A DNA stretch of 64,000 nt from Longimicrobiales bacterium (GCA_028284495.1 JANQRP010000041.1:26734-90733), one strand, 5' to 3'. Shown: positions 8,494 through 17,822, counted from the first letter of the stretch. Numbers and translations are program-made. The notes: a model not told the origin generated them from the letters alone.

Positions 8494-10434
8494 ATGGCGC
8501 CGCATCCCCCGCCCACACCCGCCCGCCCCCGCCGCGACCCGCGCCCCACCGGGCGCCCCGACGTGCACCGTTGGGTCGGCGCCGGCTCCGTGGCCGCCAC
8601 CGCCGTCGGCATCGCCGTCGGGCTTCTGGCACCGACGGGCACGGCCGCGATCGGATGGGGTGTCGCCTACGTCGCGGGAGGGTGGGCCGGAGCCCGCGCC
8701 GCGGCCGCCGAGCTCTTCAGGCTCCGGGTCGACATCGATCTCCTGATGATCCTCGCGGCGCTGGGCGCGTTGGTGATCGACGCACCGCTCGAGGGTGCCA
8801 CGCTGCTCTTCCTGTTCTCCCTCTCCAACGTGCTGCAGGACATCGCGACCGCGCGATCCAGGGACGCGATCCGTGGCCTGATGGAGCTCAGACCGGAGAT
8901 CGCCCGTCTCAGGCGCGACGGCGGCGTCGTGGAAGTCCCGCTCGAGGAGGTCGAGGTCGGGGAGGTCTACCTGGTGGGCCCCGGCGATCGCATCCCGCTC
9001 GACGGGGACGTCGTGCACGGACGGAGCGAGGTGGATCAGGCGTCGCTCACCGGCGAGTCGGTGCCGCTGCGGCGTGACGTCGGCGACCCCGTCCTGGCCG
9101 GTACCATCAATGGCGGCGGAGCGCTGGACGTGCGCGTCACCCGCCGCGCGTCCGACTCGGCCCTCGCGCGGATGGTGGCCCTCGTGGAGGAGGCGCAGGA
9201 GGAGAAAGCGGAGACGCAGCGCATCATCGATCGCTGGGAGCAGCCCTACGCGCTCGGCGTCATCGCGCTCACGGTCGCCGCCGTCCTCGTGCCGGTGGGT
9301 CTTCTCTCGAGCCCGTTCGAGCCCGCGTTCTACCGGGCGATGACCCTCATGGTCGCGGCCAGCCCGTGCGCCCTCGTGATCTCGACCCCCGCGGCGGTGC
9401 TCTCCGGGATCGCCGCGGGAGCCCGCAACGGCGTGCTGTTCAAGGGCGGCGTGTTCATCGAGAGCTTCGCGACGATCCGCGCGATCGCGCTCGACAAGAC
9501 GGGCACGCTGACCCACGGATCCACCGAGGTCGCCGCTCTCGTCCCGATGTCGGGGTCGGACGACACGGAGCTCCTGGCTGCCGCGGCCGCGGTGCAGGCG
9601 CGAAGCGAGCACCACCTCGCGACGGCGACGCTGCGCGCCGCGGCCGCCCGCGGCCTCACGCCCGCACCTGCGGAAGACTTTCGTGCCCGTGTGGGTCGCG
9701 GCGTCGAGGGGCGGGTCGGCGCCGCGCTCGTTCGCGTAGGCAATCCGGACCACTTCTCCGCTGATCGACCCGCGCCGTGGGACGCCGCCGTAGCGGAGGT
9801 GGAACGGCTCCGTACCGAAGGGCACACGGCGGTGATCGTGGCGTCCGACGCGCGGGTGCTGGGTGTCATGGGATTCGCGGACCGCGTCCGGGCCGAGGCG
9901 GCCGCCGCGATCCGGGCGCTGCGGGCGCGTGGGATCGACGAGGTGGTCATGCTGACGGGCGATCACGCGGACGTCGCCGACCGGGTCGCCCGGATGGTCG
10001 GCGTCGATGGCGTGCAAGCCCAGATCCTGCCCGACCGCAAGGTCGAAGAGGTCCGTCGGCTGCGGGCCGCTCACGGCGCGGTCGCCATGGTCGGGGACGG
10101 TGTCAACGACGCCGCCGCGCTTGCCGCCGCGAACGTCGGTGTCGCCATGGGCGGTGCCGGGACGGATGTCGCGCTCGAGTCCGCCGATCTCGTACTCATG
10201 TCCGACGACCTCGGCCGCCTGCCCTGGGCCCTCGACCTCAGTCGTCGGACGCGGCGCACCCTCCTCCAGAACCTCGTCATCTCGCTCGGAATGATCGCGC
10301 TCATGATCGGCACCATCCTGACCGTCGGACTTCCCCTTCCCCTGGCCGTGCTCGGCCACGAGGGCAGCACGGTGGTGGTCGCGCTCAACGGCCTGCGTCT
10401 GCTGGCGCTGCACCCCCCGACGGGGAGTCCCTGA
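8494..10434 (+). CDS. P1B-4-type heavy-metal-exporting P-type ATPase
   Basis: 646 residues from the ATG at 8494. An earlier ATG at 8431 adds a stretch with poorer GC3, so 8494 is preferred. Motifs: TGES in the actuator domain, the membrane metal-site motif S-P-C at residues 290-292, the phosphorylated Asp in DKTGTLT (D334), TGD and GDGVNDAAAL in the nucleotide and P domains, and H-E-G-S-T at 622-626 in the last helix. The SPC plus HEG[GS][ST] combination and the absence of an N-terminal metal-binding domain define subgroup P1B-4 (CoaT/CtpD/PfeT-like), known for Co2+, Fe2+, Zn2+ or Ni2+ efflux. The next gene overlaps its stop. Confidence 0.9.
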   Translation: MAPHPPPTPARPRRDPRPTGRPDVHRWVGAGSVAATAVGIAVGLLAPTGTAAIGWGVAYVAGGWAGARAAAAELFRLRVDIDLLMILAALGALVIDAPLEGATLLFLFSLSNVLQDIATARSRDAIRGLMELRPEIARLRRDGGVVEVPLEEVEVGEVYLVGPGDRIPLDGDVVHGRSEVDQASLTGESVPLRRDVGDPVLAGTINGGGALDVRVTRRASDSALARMVALVEEAQEEKAETQRIIDRWEQPYALGVIALTVAAVLVPVGLLSSPFEPAFYRAMTLMVAASPCALVISTPAAVLSGIAAGARNGVLFKGGVFIESFATIRAIALDKTGTLTHGSTEVAALVPMSGSDDTELLAAAAAVQARSEHHLATATLRAAAARGLTPAPAEDFRARVGRGVEGRVGAALVRVGNPDHFSADRPAPWDAAVAEVERLRTEGHTAVIVASDARVLGVMGFADRVRAEAAAAIRALRARGIDEVVMLTGDHADVADRVARMVGVDGVQAQILPDRKVEEVRRLRAAHGAVAMVGDGVNDAAALAAANVGVAMGGAGTDVALESADLVLMSDDLGRLPWALDLSRRTRRTLLQNLVISLGMIALMIGTILTVGLPLPLAVLGHEGSTVVVALNGLRLLALHPPTGSP

Positions 10435-11276
10435 TGCGCGTCCTGGTCGTGGGGCCCGGCTACGTGGGAGGCGTCGTCGCGGCGCGACTCGTGGACGCGG
10501 GCCACGAGGTACGCGCGCTGCGCCGGTCGGCCAGCGGCGTGCCGGGCGACCCGACGCCGATCCGCGCCGACGTGGCCGACCCGATCGCGGCTCCGCGCGA
10601 GTCCTTCGACGGCGTGGTCTACGCGGTGTCGCCCGTGGGTCGCACGGAGGACGCGTACCGCGCGGCGTACGTGGACGGCCCCGGCCACGTCCTCGACTGG
10701 TTGGGCTGGAGTGGCGACGACGAGAGCCGATTCGTCCTCGTCTCGAGCACCGGCGTGTACGGGCAGAACGACGGCTCGCGCGTGGACGAGGACACCGATC
10801 CCAGTCCGACGACTGCTACCGGTCGCGTGATTCTGGAGGGCGAACGGGCACTTCGGTCGCGGCACACCGGCACCGTGGTTCTTCGGCTGGGCGGCATCTA
10901 CGGGCCCGGGCGGACCCGAACCATCGAGCGGGTCCGGACCGGTGAGATGCCGTGCCCCCCCGCCGGCATCTTCGGCAACCGGATCCACCGGGACGACGCG
11001 GCGGCCGCCGCGATCCACCTCCTCGAGGTACCGGACCCGGCCGACACCTACGTGGGCGTCGATCGCGAACCCGCCGAACTGCGGGACGTGTACCGGTGGC
11101 TGGCGCGCCGGCTCGACGCGCCCGACCCCTGCGCGACCGGCGGGGACGAGGTGGACGACGCGCCCGAGCGACGGGGAACGAACAAGCGCTGCGACTGTAC
11201 GCGCCTCGTCGAGTCCGGCTACCGGTTTCTCTACTCAACCTTCCGGGACGGCTACGAGTCCTTGCTCAACGACTGA
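10434..11276 (+). CDS. NAD(P)-dependent epimerase/dehydratase-like SDR protein
   Basis: 280 residues. The N-terminal MRVLVVGPGYVGGVVAARL is a Rossmann nucleotide-binding loop. An extended-SDR active-site region follows (LVSSTGVYGQ, with Ser/Thr before the usual Tyr), and RLGGIYGPGR matches the conserved epimerase strand. The length and the GxGYVG motif resemble the YeeZ-like atypical SDR group, in which catalysis is uncertain. The ATG shares its A with the stop of the metal ATPase (TGATG), so the two are co-translated. The catalytic Lys of the YxxxK motif is not evident, so enzymatic activity is unproven. Confidence 0.75.
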   Translation: MRVLVVGPGYVGGVVAARLVDAGHEVRALRRSASGVPGDPTPIRADVADPIAAPRESFDGVVYAVSPVGRTEDAYRAAYVDGPGHVLDWLGWSGDDESRFVLVSSTGVYGQNDGSRVDEDTDPSPTTATGRVILEGERALRSRHTGTVVLRLGGIYGPGRTRTIERVRTGEMPCPPAGIFGNRIHRDDAAAAAIHLLEVPDPADTYVGVDREPAELRDVYRWLARRLDAPDPCATGGDEVDDAPERRGTNKRCDCTRLVESGYRFLYSTFRDGYESLLND

Positions 11277-11307
11277 CGCCTCCGTCCTCTCATTCCCGAT
11301 CCAGTAC

Positions 11308-12627
11308 ATGACGTCTTCCCTCCTCCGTGGCGGCCTCGCGGCCGCCGCGTTCGTCGCGCTCGCCGGACTCGCACGCCCCGCATCCGCGCAGCTGCGAACC
11401 GAGCCCCTCCGCGTGTTCTTCGACTGCGAGGGCCCGAGCTGCGACCAGCAGTTCTACCGGACGGAGATCGACTGGGTGACGTGGGTCCGCCTGCAGGAGG
11501 ACGCAGACGTCCACGTGATCGTGGCGAGCCAGTCGAACGGGAGCGGTGGGCGCGGCTACGAGATCCGCTTCCTCGGCCAGGGTGACCTGGAGGGCGTGGA
11601 TGACGTGCTCAACTTCTCGTCGCTCGGGACGGACGTGGAGCAGGAGCGGCTCGACGGGATCTCCACCACGCTCGCGATCGGATTCGCCCGGTATGCGACG
11701 CTCCTCGGGCTCCGCGAGGTCGTGTCGGTCGAAGGAGTCAGGCCCGCCGGCATCGACCCGAGCGAGCGCGTGGTCAGCGCCGACGAGGTGGACGACCCCT
11801 GGGACCTCTGGTCGTTTCGCGTCGGAGGGAACATCAACCTCGAGGGTGAGGATCGTCAGAACTCGCGCGACGTGAACGGGAGCTTCTCGGCCGACCGCGT
11901 ATCCCTGGACTGGATCATCGGATTCGACTTCCGCTATGGAAACAATCGGCGCGAGATCCAGCGGAGCGACAGCTCGATCTTCGAGAATACGCAGGAGGAC
12001 TGGACCGTCAGCACCGAGGTGGTTCACTCGATCGCCGATCACTGGTCCGTCGGATTCACGACGTCCTCGGGCAAGCAGCCCCGCTTCAACCAGGATTTCC
12101 GGTTCGAGGTCCAGCCGGGGCTGGAGTTCTCGTATTTCCCCTACGAGGAGGCGACGCGCCGTGCCCTGACCGGGTTCTACGGGATCGGGCCGGGCTACCG
12201 CAGCTACGAGGAGGAGACGGTCTTCGGTGAAACCTCGGAGACGCGGTGGCAGCACCTGCTCCGTTTCGAGTTCTCGCAGCGGCAGCCCTGGGGCGACGCC
12301 TCGATCAACGTGCAGGGTGAGCAGTTCCTCCACGACACGGAGCTCTACAGCGTCTCGTTCAACGGGAACCTCGAGTTTCGGCTGTTCCGCGGCCTCTCGC
12401 TCGACGTGCGGGGGAGCTACTCCTTCGGCGACGACCAGATCTACCTCCCGGCCGGAGGCCTGTCGGACGAGGAGATCCTGCTCCGGCTCCGTCAGCGGCA
12501 GACGAACGAGCGGTACAACATCCGGATCGGCTTCAACTACCGATTCGGTTCGATCTTCAACAATATCGTGAACAACCGCTTCGACGGGCGCACCGGAGGC
12601 TTCGGCGGCGGAGGCGGCTTCTTCTAG
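11308..12627 (+). CDS. Outer-membrane beta-barrel protein, unknown function
   Basis: 439 residues from the ATG at 11308. A Sec signal peptide (LRGGLAAAAFVALAGLARPASAQ) precedes a globular region of about 140 residues containing two Cys (CEGPSC). The C-terminal 270 residues show alternating amphipathic strands rich in Tyr/Phe (for example FRYGNNRRE, EFSYFPYEEAT, NIRIGFNYRFGS) typical of outer-membrane barrels. The tail is Gly/Phe-rich (GGFGGGGGFF) and ends in Phe, as in Bam-dependent outer-membrane proteins. No characterised family is recognised. It sits 31 bp after the SDR gene and may be co-transcribed with the flavin oxidoreductase downstream. Confidence 0.7.
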   Translation: MTSSLLRGGLAAAAFVALAGLARPASAQLRTEPLRVFFDCEGPSCDQQFYRTEIDWVTWVRLQEDADVHVIVASQSNGSGGRGYEIRFLGQGDLEGVDDVLNFSSLGTDVEQERLDGISTTLAIGFARYATLLGLREVVSVEGVRPAGIDPSERVVSADEVDDPWDLWSFRVGGNINLEGEDRQNSRDVNGSFSADRVSLDWIIGFDFRYGNNRREIQRSDSSIFENTQEDWTVSTEVVHSIADHWSVGFTTSSGKQPRFNQDFRFEVQPGLEFSYFPYEEATRRALTGFYGIGPGYRSYEEETVFGETSETRWQHLLRFEFSQRQPWGDASINVQGEQFLHDTELYSVSFNGNLEFRLFRGLSLDVRGSYSFGDDQIYLPAGGLSDEEILLRLRQRQTNERYNIRIGFNYRFGSIFNNIVNNRFDGRTGGFGGGGGFF

Positions 12628-12663
12628 GCCGGCCGGCCCATCCCGGCGAGGAGCTCGGCGCGA

Positions 12664-13701
12664 ATGGAGATCGGCGTCTTCACCTTCGGCGAGACCCGGC
12701 TGGGGCCGGACGGCTCGCAGGAGGGCGCCGGCGAGCGGCTCCGACGGATCGTCGAGGAGGTCGAGCTGGCCGACAAGGTCGGACTCGACGTGTACGGGGT
12801 CGGGGAGCATCACCGCCCGGACTACTCGGTGTCGGCGCCCGCGGTGGTGCTCGCCGCGGCGGCCGCCCGCACCGAGCGGATCCGGCTGACGCCGACGGTG
12901 TCGGTGCTGAGCTCGGACGACCCCGTCCGCGTCTTCCAGCAGTACGCGACCCTCGACCTCCTGTCGTCCGGGCGTGCCGAGATCATGGTCGGTCGAGGCT
13001 CCTTCACCGAGTCCTTCCCGCTCTTCGGCTACGACCTCGAGCACTACCACGCACTCTTCGACGAGAAGCTCCGCCTCCTGCTACGGCTTCGCGAGGAGAC
13101 GGTCGTGGAGTGGGAGGGCCGGCTGCGGGCGTCCATTCGTGGCCGTGGCGTCTACCCGCGGCCCGAGCAGGATCCCCTTCCGATCTGGGTGGCGGTCGGT
13201 GGCACGCCGGCGTCCGTCGTCCGGGCGGCCGATCTCGGCCTTCCGCTGGCGCTCGCGATCATCGGCGGCATGCCGGAGCGCTTCACGCGGATGACCGACC
13301 TCTATCGTCGGTCGTGGGTGGAAGCCGGGCGGGACCCGTCGGCGCTCCGCCTCAGCATCAACTCCCACGGATTCATCGCGGACGACGCAGACGAGGCCGC
13401 GGAACTGGCCTGGCCCGCCTTCAGCGAGGTCATGAACCGAATCGGGCGCGAGCGGGGTTGGCCCCCTCAGTCCCGCGGCCAGTTCGAGCTGGAGCGCGGC
13501 CCGCGCGGGGCGCTCTTCGTCGGAGACCCGGACCAGGTGGTGGAGAAGATCCTCTGGGAGCACGAGTTCTTCGGGCACGACCGGTTCCTGCTGCAGCTCA
13601 CCGTCGGCTCGCTCCCCCACGACCGGGTCCTGCGGGCGATCGAGCTCCTCGGCACCGAGGTGGCGCCGCGGGTCCGGTCCGAGCTCGGCGTCCCCGCCTG
13701 A
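12664..13701 (+). CDS. LLM-class flavin-dependent oxidoreductase (luciferase-like)
   Basis: 345 residues, the usual length. The N-terminus EIGVFTFGET, the VGEHHRPDYSVSAPAVVLAAAAART block and RIRLTPTVSVLSSDDPVRVFQQYATLDLLSSGR are hallmarks of the bacterial luciferase-like TIM barrel, which uses reduced FMN or F420. IMVGRGSFTESFPLFG corresponds to the flavin phosphate-binding region. The substrate cannot be predicted; related enzymes are monooxygenases or dehydrogenases. GAGGAG lies 12 bases upstream of the ATG. It precedes the S9 peptidase by 138 bp without a clear terminator. Confidence 0.88.
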   Translation: MEIGVFTFGETRLGPDGSQEGAGERLRRIVEEVELADKVGLDVYGVGEHHRPDYSVSAPAVVLAAAAARTERIRLTPTVSVLSSDDPVRVFQQYATLDLLSSGRAEIMVGRGSFTESFPLFGYDLEHYHALFDEKLRLLLRLREETVVEWEGRLRASIRGRGVYPRPEQDPLPIWVAVGGTPASVVRAADLGLPLALAIIGGMPERFTRMTDLYRRSWVEAGRDPSALRLSINSHGFIADDADEAAELAWPAFSEVMNRIGRERGWPPQSRGQFELERGPRGALFVGDPDQVVEKILWEHEFFGHDRFLLQLTVGSLPHDRVLRAIELLGTEVAPRVRSELGVPA

Positions 13702-13839
13702 TCGCGCACGGGGTCCCCCGGACGCCTTGCCGAGCCCACCCCCGCCGCGTACCGATTACACCGTATTCACCCGCCCGCCCGCAACCTCGACACTACGCGT
13801 CGAGCAGCCTGCGACAGAGTCCTCCTCACCGACAGCTTC

Positions 13840-16779
13840 ATGCTCCGCTCACTGATCCGCCGAAGCTCGGCCGCCGCCCTGGCCGCCCTCGTGCTCCCCG
13901 CCGCCGTCGCGGCCCAGATCCCGCTCGACACCGAATGGGGCCGAGCCCTCGACCACGAGGACTACGAGCGGTGGAACCGGATCGGAAACCAGACGATCTC
14001 GCCGGACGGTGCGTGGATCGCGTACCGGGTGATCCCCGGAACCGAAGATCCCTGGGCGACCCTCCACATCCGCAGCGTGGACGGCGAGCGCTCGATGGTG
14101 ATTCTGGGCGGCGGCAACCCCGAGTTCACCGACGACTCGCGCTACCTCGTGACGCTGGTGGCGCCGAATCCGGAGATCGTCGAGGAGCGGCGTGAGGCGG
14201 CCGAAGACGACGAGTCGGTGATCGTCCCGCAGGCGTCTCTCCAGGTCGTCGATCTGGCCTCCCTGGAGGTCACGCTCGACGTCCAGGACGTCGACGACTT
14301 CGAGGTGCCGGAGGAGGGGGCGTCGGTCGTCGCCATGCGCATGACCGAAGAAGCGGAGGACCGGGAGGAGGACGCCGAGGAGCCGGAAGAGGAGGAAGCC
14401 GAGGAGTCCGACGAATCCGAGGACGAGGAGGCCGAGGAAGCCGACGGCCAGCCCCTTCTCGTCGTGCGGCTGGACGGCGATCGGACCCCGGTCCGCGTGA
14501 ACGACGTGACGTCCTACACCTTCACGCATGCCGGCGACGCTCTCTACTACGCCGTGAACGACGACGCCGAAACCGACGGCGTTTACCGGATGGACACGTC
14601 GTCGGGCGGCTCGACGGCGCTCATGGCGGGGCGTGGGCGCTATCTCGAGATGGCGGTTTCCGCCGGCGACGCCGGATCGGGCGCGGTCGCCTTCATGAGC
14701 GACGCCGCGGACGTGGCGGACGGGGCCGAGATGCCGGGGATGTCGCTCTACGTGGCGGAGGCGGGCGACGACGCGGCACGGCAGATCGTCTCGACGACGC
14801 ACGACGCCTTCCCTCCCGGCTGGGGCGTGAGCGAGCACGGCAACGTACGGTTCTCCGAGGCGGGCACGCGGGTCTTCTTCGGGACCCGCCCGCTCCCCGA
14901 ACCGGAGCCCGACGAGGAGGACGGCGACGAGGCGGAGGACGAGATCGACGTCGAGGTGGACATCTGGAACTGGAAGGACGACTACCTCCAGCCGATGCAG
15001 CTGATACGGGCGCGCGGCTACGACGAGCGGACGTGGGAGGCGATGGCGCGTGTGGACGGCGCCGGCGTGATCCAGCTCGAAGACGAGCTGTTCGAGAACG
15101 CTCAGGTCGCCGACGGCGGTGACGGCACGCTCGTGCTGACCCGCGTGACCCAGCCGTACCGTCAGCTCGTGTCGTGGGACCGCACCTACGCCGACTACTA
15201 CCTCACGGACCTCGACGACGGAGCCGAGCGCAGGCTCGTGCTGGAGATGGTCGGGGGCGGTGTCGGCTTCACGCCCGGGTCGAACGACCTGGTCTGGTGG
15301 GACGGTGCCGAACAGCACTGGTTCCACATGGACCGAGCGTCCGGCGCGGTCTCGAACCTCACCGAAGATCTACCCTGGCCGGTTCACAACGAACTGCACG
15401 ACAGCCCCAGCGACCCGGGCTCGTACGGATCGGCAGGCTGGACGGAGGACGGGCGGTTCGTCGTCTATGACCGGTACGACGTCTGGGCCGTGAACCCCGC
15501 CGACGGCTCCGCGCAGGATCTGACCGAAGGTGTCGGACGCGAGAACCGCATCCGCTTCCGCTACGTGCGCACCGAGCCCGGCGACTTCGTGCCGATGGAC
15601 GAGGACGTGTACCTGAACGGGTTCGGCGAGCTGACGAAGGACGAAGGCTTCGCGCGGGCGAACTTCGGGGAATCGGGTGGCCCCGAACGCCTCGTGTACA
15701 CGGCCCACGCCTACGGGAACCCCCAGAAGGCAGAGGACGCCGACCGGTTCCTCCTGACGCGGAGCACCTTCCGCGAGTTCCCGGACCTGTACACGACGGA
15801 CGGGACGATGGCGGAGTTCGACCGACATTCCGACGCCAATCCGCAGCAGTCGGAATATCGGTGGGGGACGGCTGAACTCCACGAGTGGACGTCCGCCGAC
15901 GGCATCCCTCTCCAGGGAATCCTCTACAAGCCGGACGGATTCGACCCCGAGGAGGAGTATCCGATGATGGTGTACTTCTACGAGCGGAGTTCGGACGGCC
16001 TCCACAGCTATACGGTTCCCTCGGCGGGCGGAAGCTCGATCAACCGCGCGTTCTACGTGTCGCGCGGCTACCTCCTGTTCGTACCGGACATCCCGTACGA
16101 GATCGGCTTCCCCGGTGAGAGCGCGGAGGACGCCGTGATCCCGGGCGTTCTCTCGCTGATCGCCGAGGGGTACGTGGACGCCGACAACATCGGCGTGCAG
16201 GGTCACTCATGGGGCGGGTACCAGATCTCGCACATGATCACGCGGTCCGACATCTTCGCGGCCGCGGAGGCCGGCGCTCCCGTCGTGAACATGACGAGCG
16301 CCTACGGGGGCATCCGCTGGGCTTCGGGCATGAGCCGTGCCTTCCAGTACGAGAAGACGCAGAGCCGGATCGGGGGCACGCTCTGGGACTCGCACCAGAA
16401 GTTCATCGAGAACTCGCCGCTGTTCTTCGTCGACAAGATCAACACCCCCCTCCTCATGATGCACAACGACGAGGACGGCGCGGTGCCGTGGTACCAGGGC
16501 ATCGAAATGTTCAGCGCGATGCGGCGGCTCGGGAAGCCGGTCTGGATGCTCAACTACAACGGCGAGGCGCACGGGCTCCGGCAGGAGGCCAACCAGCGAG
16601 ACTGGGCGATCCGCATGCAGCAGTTCTTCGACCACTACCTCACGGATGCGCCCGCCCCCGTGTGGATGGAGGAGGGAGTGCCCGCCACCATGAAGGGCAA
16701 GACGCTGGGCCTCGAGCTCGTCCGTCCCCGCCTCATCGGTGACGAGGAGCAGGAGGCCGGAGGCGCGGGGGCGAACTGA
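13840..16779 (+). CDS. Secreted S9-family (prolyl oligopeptidase-like) serine peptidase with acidic insertion
   Basis: 979 residues with a Sec signal peptide (AALAALVLPAAVAAQ). The N-terminal two thirds form a beta-propeller of WD-like blades (ISPDGAWIAYRV). The C-terminal alpha/beta hydrolase domain holds the nucleophile in GVQGHSWGGYQ, the Asp region in MHNDEDGAVPWYQG and the His in NGEAHGL. A run of more than 30 residues made mostly of Glu/Asp (about residues 166-202, positions 14335-14445) is inserted in the propeller, with a second acidic stretch near residues 353-372. Such insertions are not usual in the family and might bind cations or reflect a salty habitat. The stop overlaps the following DAO-like frame as CTGA. 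Confidence 0.88.
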   Translation: MLRSLIRRSSAAALAALVLPAAVAAQIPLDTEWGRALDHEDYERWNRIGNQTISPDGAWIAYRVIPGTEDPWATLHIRSVDGERSMVILGGGNPEFTDDSRYLVTLVAPNPEIVEERREAAEDDESVIVPQASLQVVDLASLEVTLDVQDVDDFEVPEEGASVVAMRMTEEAEDREEDAEEPEEEEAEESDESEDEEAEEADGQPLLVVRLDGDRTPVRVNDVTSYTFTHAGDALYYAVNDDAETDGVYRMDTSSGGSTALMAGRGRYLEMAVSAGDAGSGAVAFMSDAADVADGAEMPGMSLYVAEAGDDAARQIVSTTHDAFPPGWGVSEHGNVRFSEAGTRVFFGTRPLPEPEPDEEDGDEAEDEIDVEVDIWNWKDDYLQPMQLIRARGYDERTWEAMARVDGAGVIQLEDELFENAQVADGGDGTLVLTRVTQPYRQLVSWDRTYADYYLTDLDDGAERRLVLEMVGGGVGFTPGSNDLVWWDGAEQHWFHMDRASGAVSNLTEDLPWPVHNELHDSPSDPGSYGSAGWTEDGRFVVYDRYDVWAVNPADGSAQDLTEGVGRENRIRFRYVRTEPGDFVPMDEDVYLNGFGELTKDEGFARANFGESGGPERLVYTAHAYGNPQKAEDADRFLLTRSTFREFPDLYTTDGTMAEFDRHSDANPQQSEYRWGTAELHEWTSADGIPLQGILYKPDGFDPEEEYPMMVYFYERSSDGLHSYTVPSAGGSSINRAFYVSRGYLLFVPDIPYEIGFPGESAEDAVIPGVLSLIAEGYVDADNIGVQGHSWGGYQISHMITRSDIFAAAEAGAPVVNMTSAYGGIRWASGMSRAFQYEKTQSRIGGTLWDSHQKFIENSPLFFVDKINTPLLMMHNDEDGAVPWYQGIEMFSAMRRLGKPVWMLNYNGEAHGLRQEANQRDWAIRMQQFFDHYLTDAPAPVWMEEGVPATMKGKTLGLELVRPRLIGDEEQEAGGAGAN

Positions 16780-17822
16780 CGCCCACGCCCGCCCCGGCCT
16801 CGCCGCCGCCTGCCCGGCTTCGGGTCGCGCGCGAGCTCGTCGTTCGCGAGACGGTCGGCGAGCGTCCGCACCGTTCGCGCGGATTTCGCATCCAAGCGGA
16901 GTCGTTCGGTGACACGACGGTGGTGCACCACTACGGGCACGGAGGCGGGGGGTTCTCCCTCTCGTGGGGCACCGGCGAGATGGCGGTGGGGCTGCTCGAC
17001 GATCTGGACGCTCCGCCCGAGCGGACACCCGTCACGGTGCTCGGCGCGGGCGCGGTCGGCCTGGCCACGGCACGGCTGCTCCAGGAACGGGGGCACGACG
17101 TCGGAATCGTCTCGGCCGACCCCATCGACGCCACCACGTCGGCCGTCGCAGGCGCGAGCTGGTACCCGGTCGGGGTGTTCGCGGGGGCCCCGACGACCGA
17201 GGCGCGCGGCCGGGTGTTCGAGCGGGCGGCGCGGCGCGCCCACGCCCGATTCGCGGCGCTCGCCGACCACGGCTTCGGGGTGCGGTGGGGCGACGAGTAC
17301 GTCCCCGACAATTCGCCCGAGCGGATCGAGGCCGGACACGGGTGGGTCTTCCGGCGGCTCCGTGACCTCTACGCCGGCGGGGAGCTCCTCGGGAAAGACG
17401 CGCACCCGTTCGCGACCCGGTACGCGCTGCGATACCGGACGCTGTTCATGGACGCCCCCGTCTACCTGGCCGCCATGCTCGACGCGTTCCGGGCGAACGG
17501 AGGCTCCATCGACATCCGGCGCCTGGGCTCCGTCGATGACGTCCGTGCGCTTCCCGCGCAGGTGGTCTTCAACTGCACCGGAGTGGGTGCCCGGGCGCTC
17601 TTCGGAGATCACACGGTGACACCCGTGCGAGGGCGACTCTTCCATCTGGAGCCCCAGCCGGGCGTCGACTACGGCGTGCAGATCGACGATTTCCGGTACG
17701 TGGTGCCGAGGTCGTCCGCTCTGCTACTCGGAACGAGCTGGGAGCCGGAGGGGAGCGGGATCGTGCAGGAGGGGCGCGACGCCGAGTCGGTGATCCCCGA
17801 GATCGCACGAGTAACGGGCTGA
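16776..17822 (+). CDS. Circularly permuted D-amino-acid-oxidase-like FAD oxidoreductase
   Basis: 348 residues if started at the CTG at 16776. The order of family motifs is rotated. Residues about 20-75 match the C-terminal block of D-amino-acid oxidase: TVGERPHR with the substrate-carboxylate Arg region, then VVHHYGHGGGGFSLSWG and a helix. Only then, at residues 86-106, comes the normally N-terminal Rossmann motif VTVLGAGAVGLATARLL. After it the canonical order continues: TTSAVAGASWYP (FAD-binding), VVFNCTGVGA, TPVRGRLFHLE, and VPRSSALLLGTSWEPEG, where the protein ends. The block is uninterrupted in one frame. The only other start, GTG at 16920, would remove the conserved Arg segment. The CTG overlaps the S9 stop, with GGAGG 12 bases upstream. 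Confidence 0.75.
   Translation: MTPTPAPASPPPARLRVARELVVRETVGERPHRSRGFRIQAESFGDTTVVHHYGHGGGGFSLSWGTGEMAVGLLDDLDAPPERTPVTVLGAGAVGLATARLLQERGHDVGIVSADPIDATTSAVAGASWYPVGVFAGAPTTEARGRVFERAARRAHARFAALADHGFGVRWGDEYVPDNSPERIEAGHGWVFRRLRDLYAGGELLGKDAHPFATRYALRYRTLFMDAPVYLAAMLDAFRANGGSIDIRRLGSVDDVRALPAQVVFNCTGVGARALFGDHTVTPVRGRLFHLEPQPGVDYGVQIDDFRYVVPRSSALLLGTSWEPEGSGIVQEGRDAESVIPEIARVTG

Noticed and set aside
16776..17822. Assembly artefact or two broken DAO fragments as an explanation of the permutation
   Set aside because: The two blocks lie in one uninterrupted frame, the break points fit a clean rotation, and the flanking S9 gene is intact. Read-level checks are still listed under findings.
16920..17822. 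Short form of the DAO-like gene starting at GTG 16920
   Set aside because: It would remove the conserved TVGERPHR segment that belongs to the fold, while the frame stays open back to 16743.
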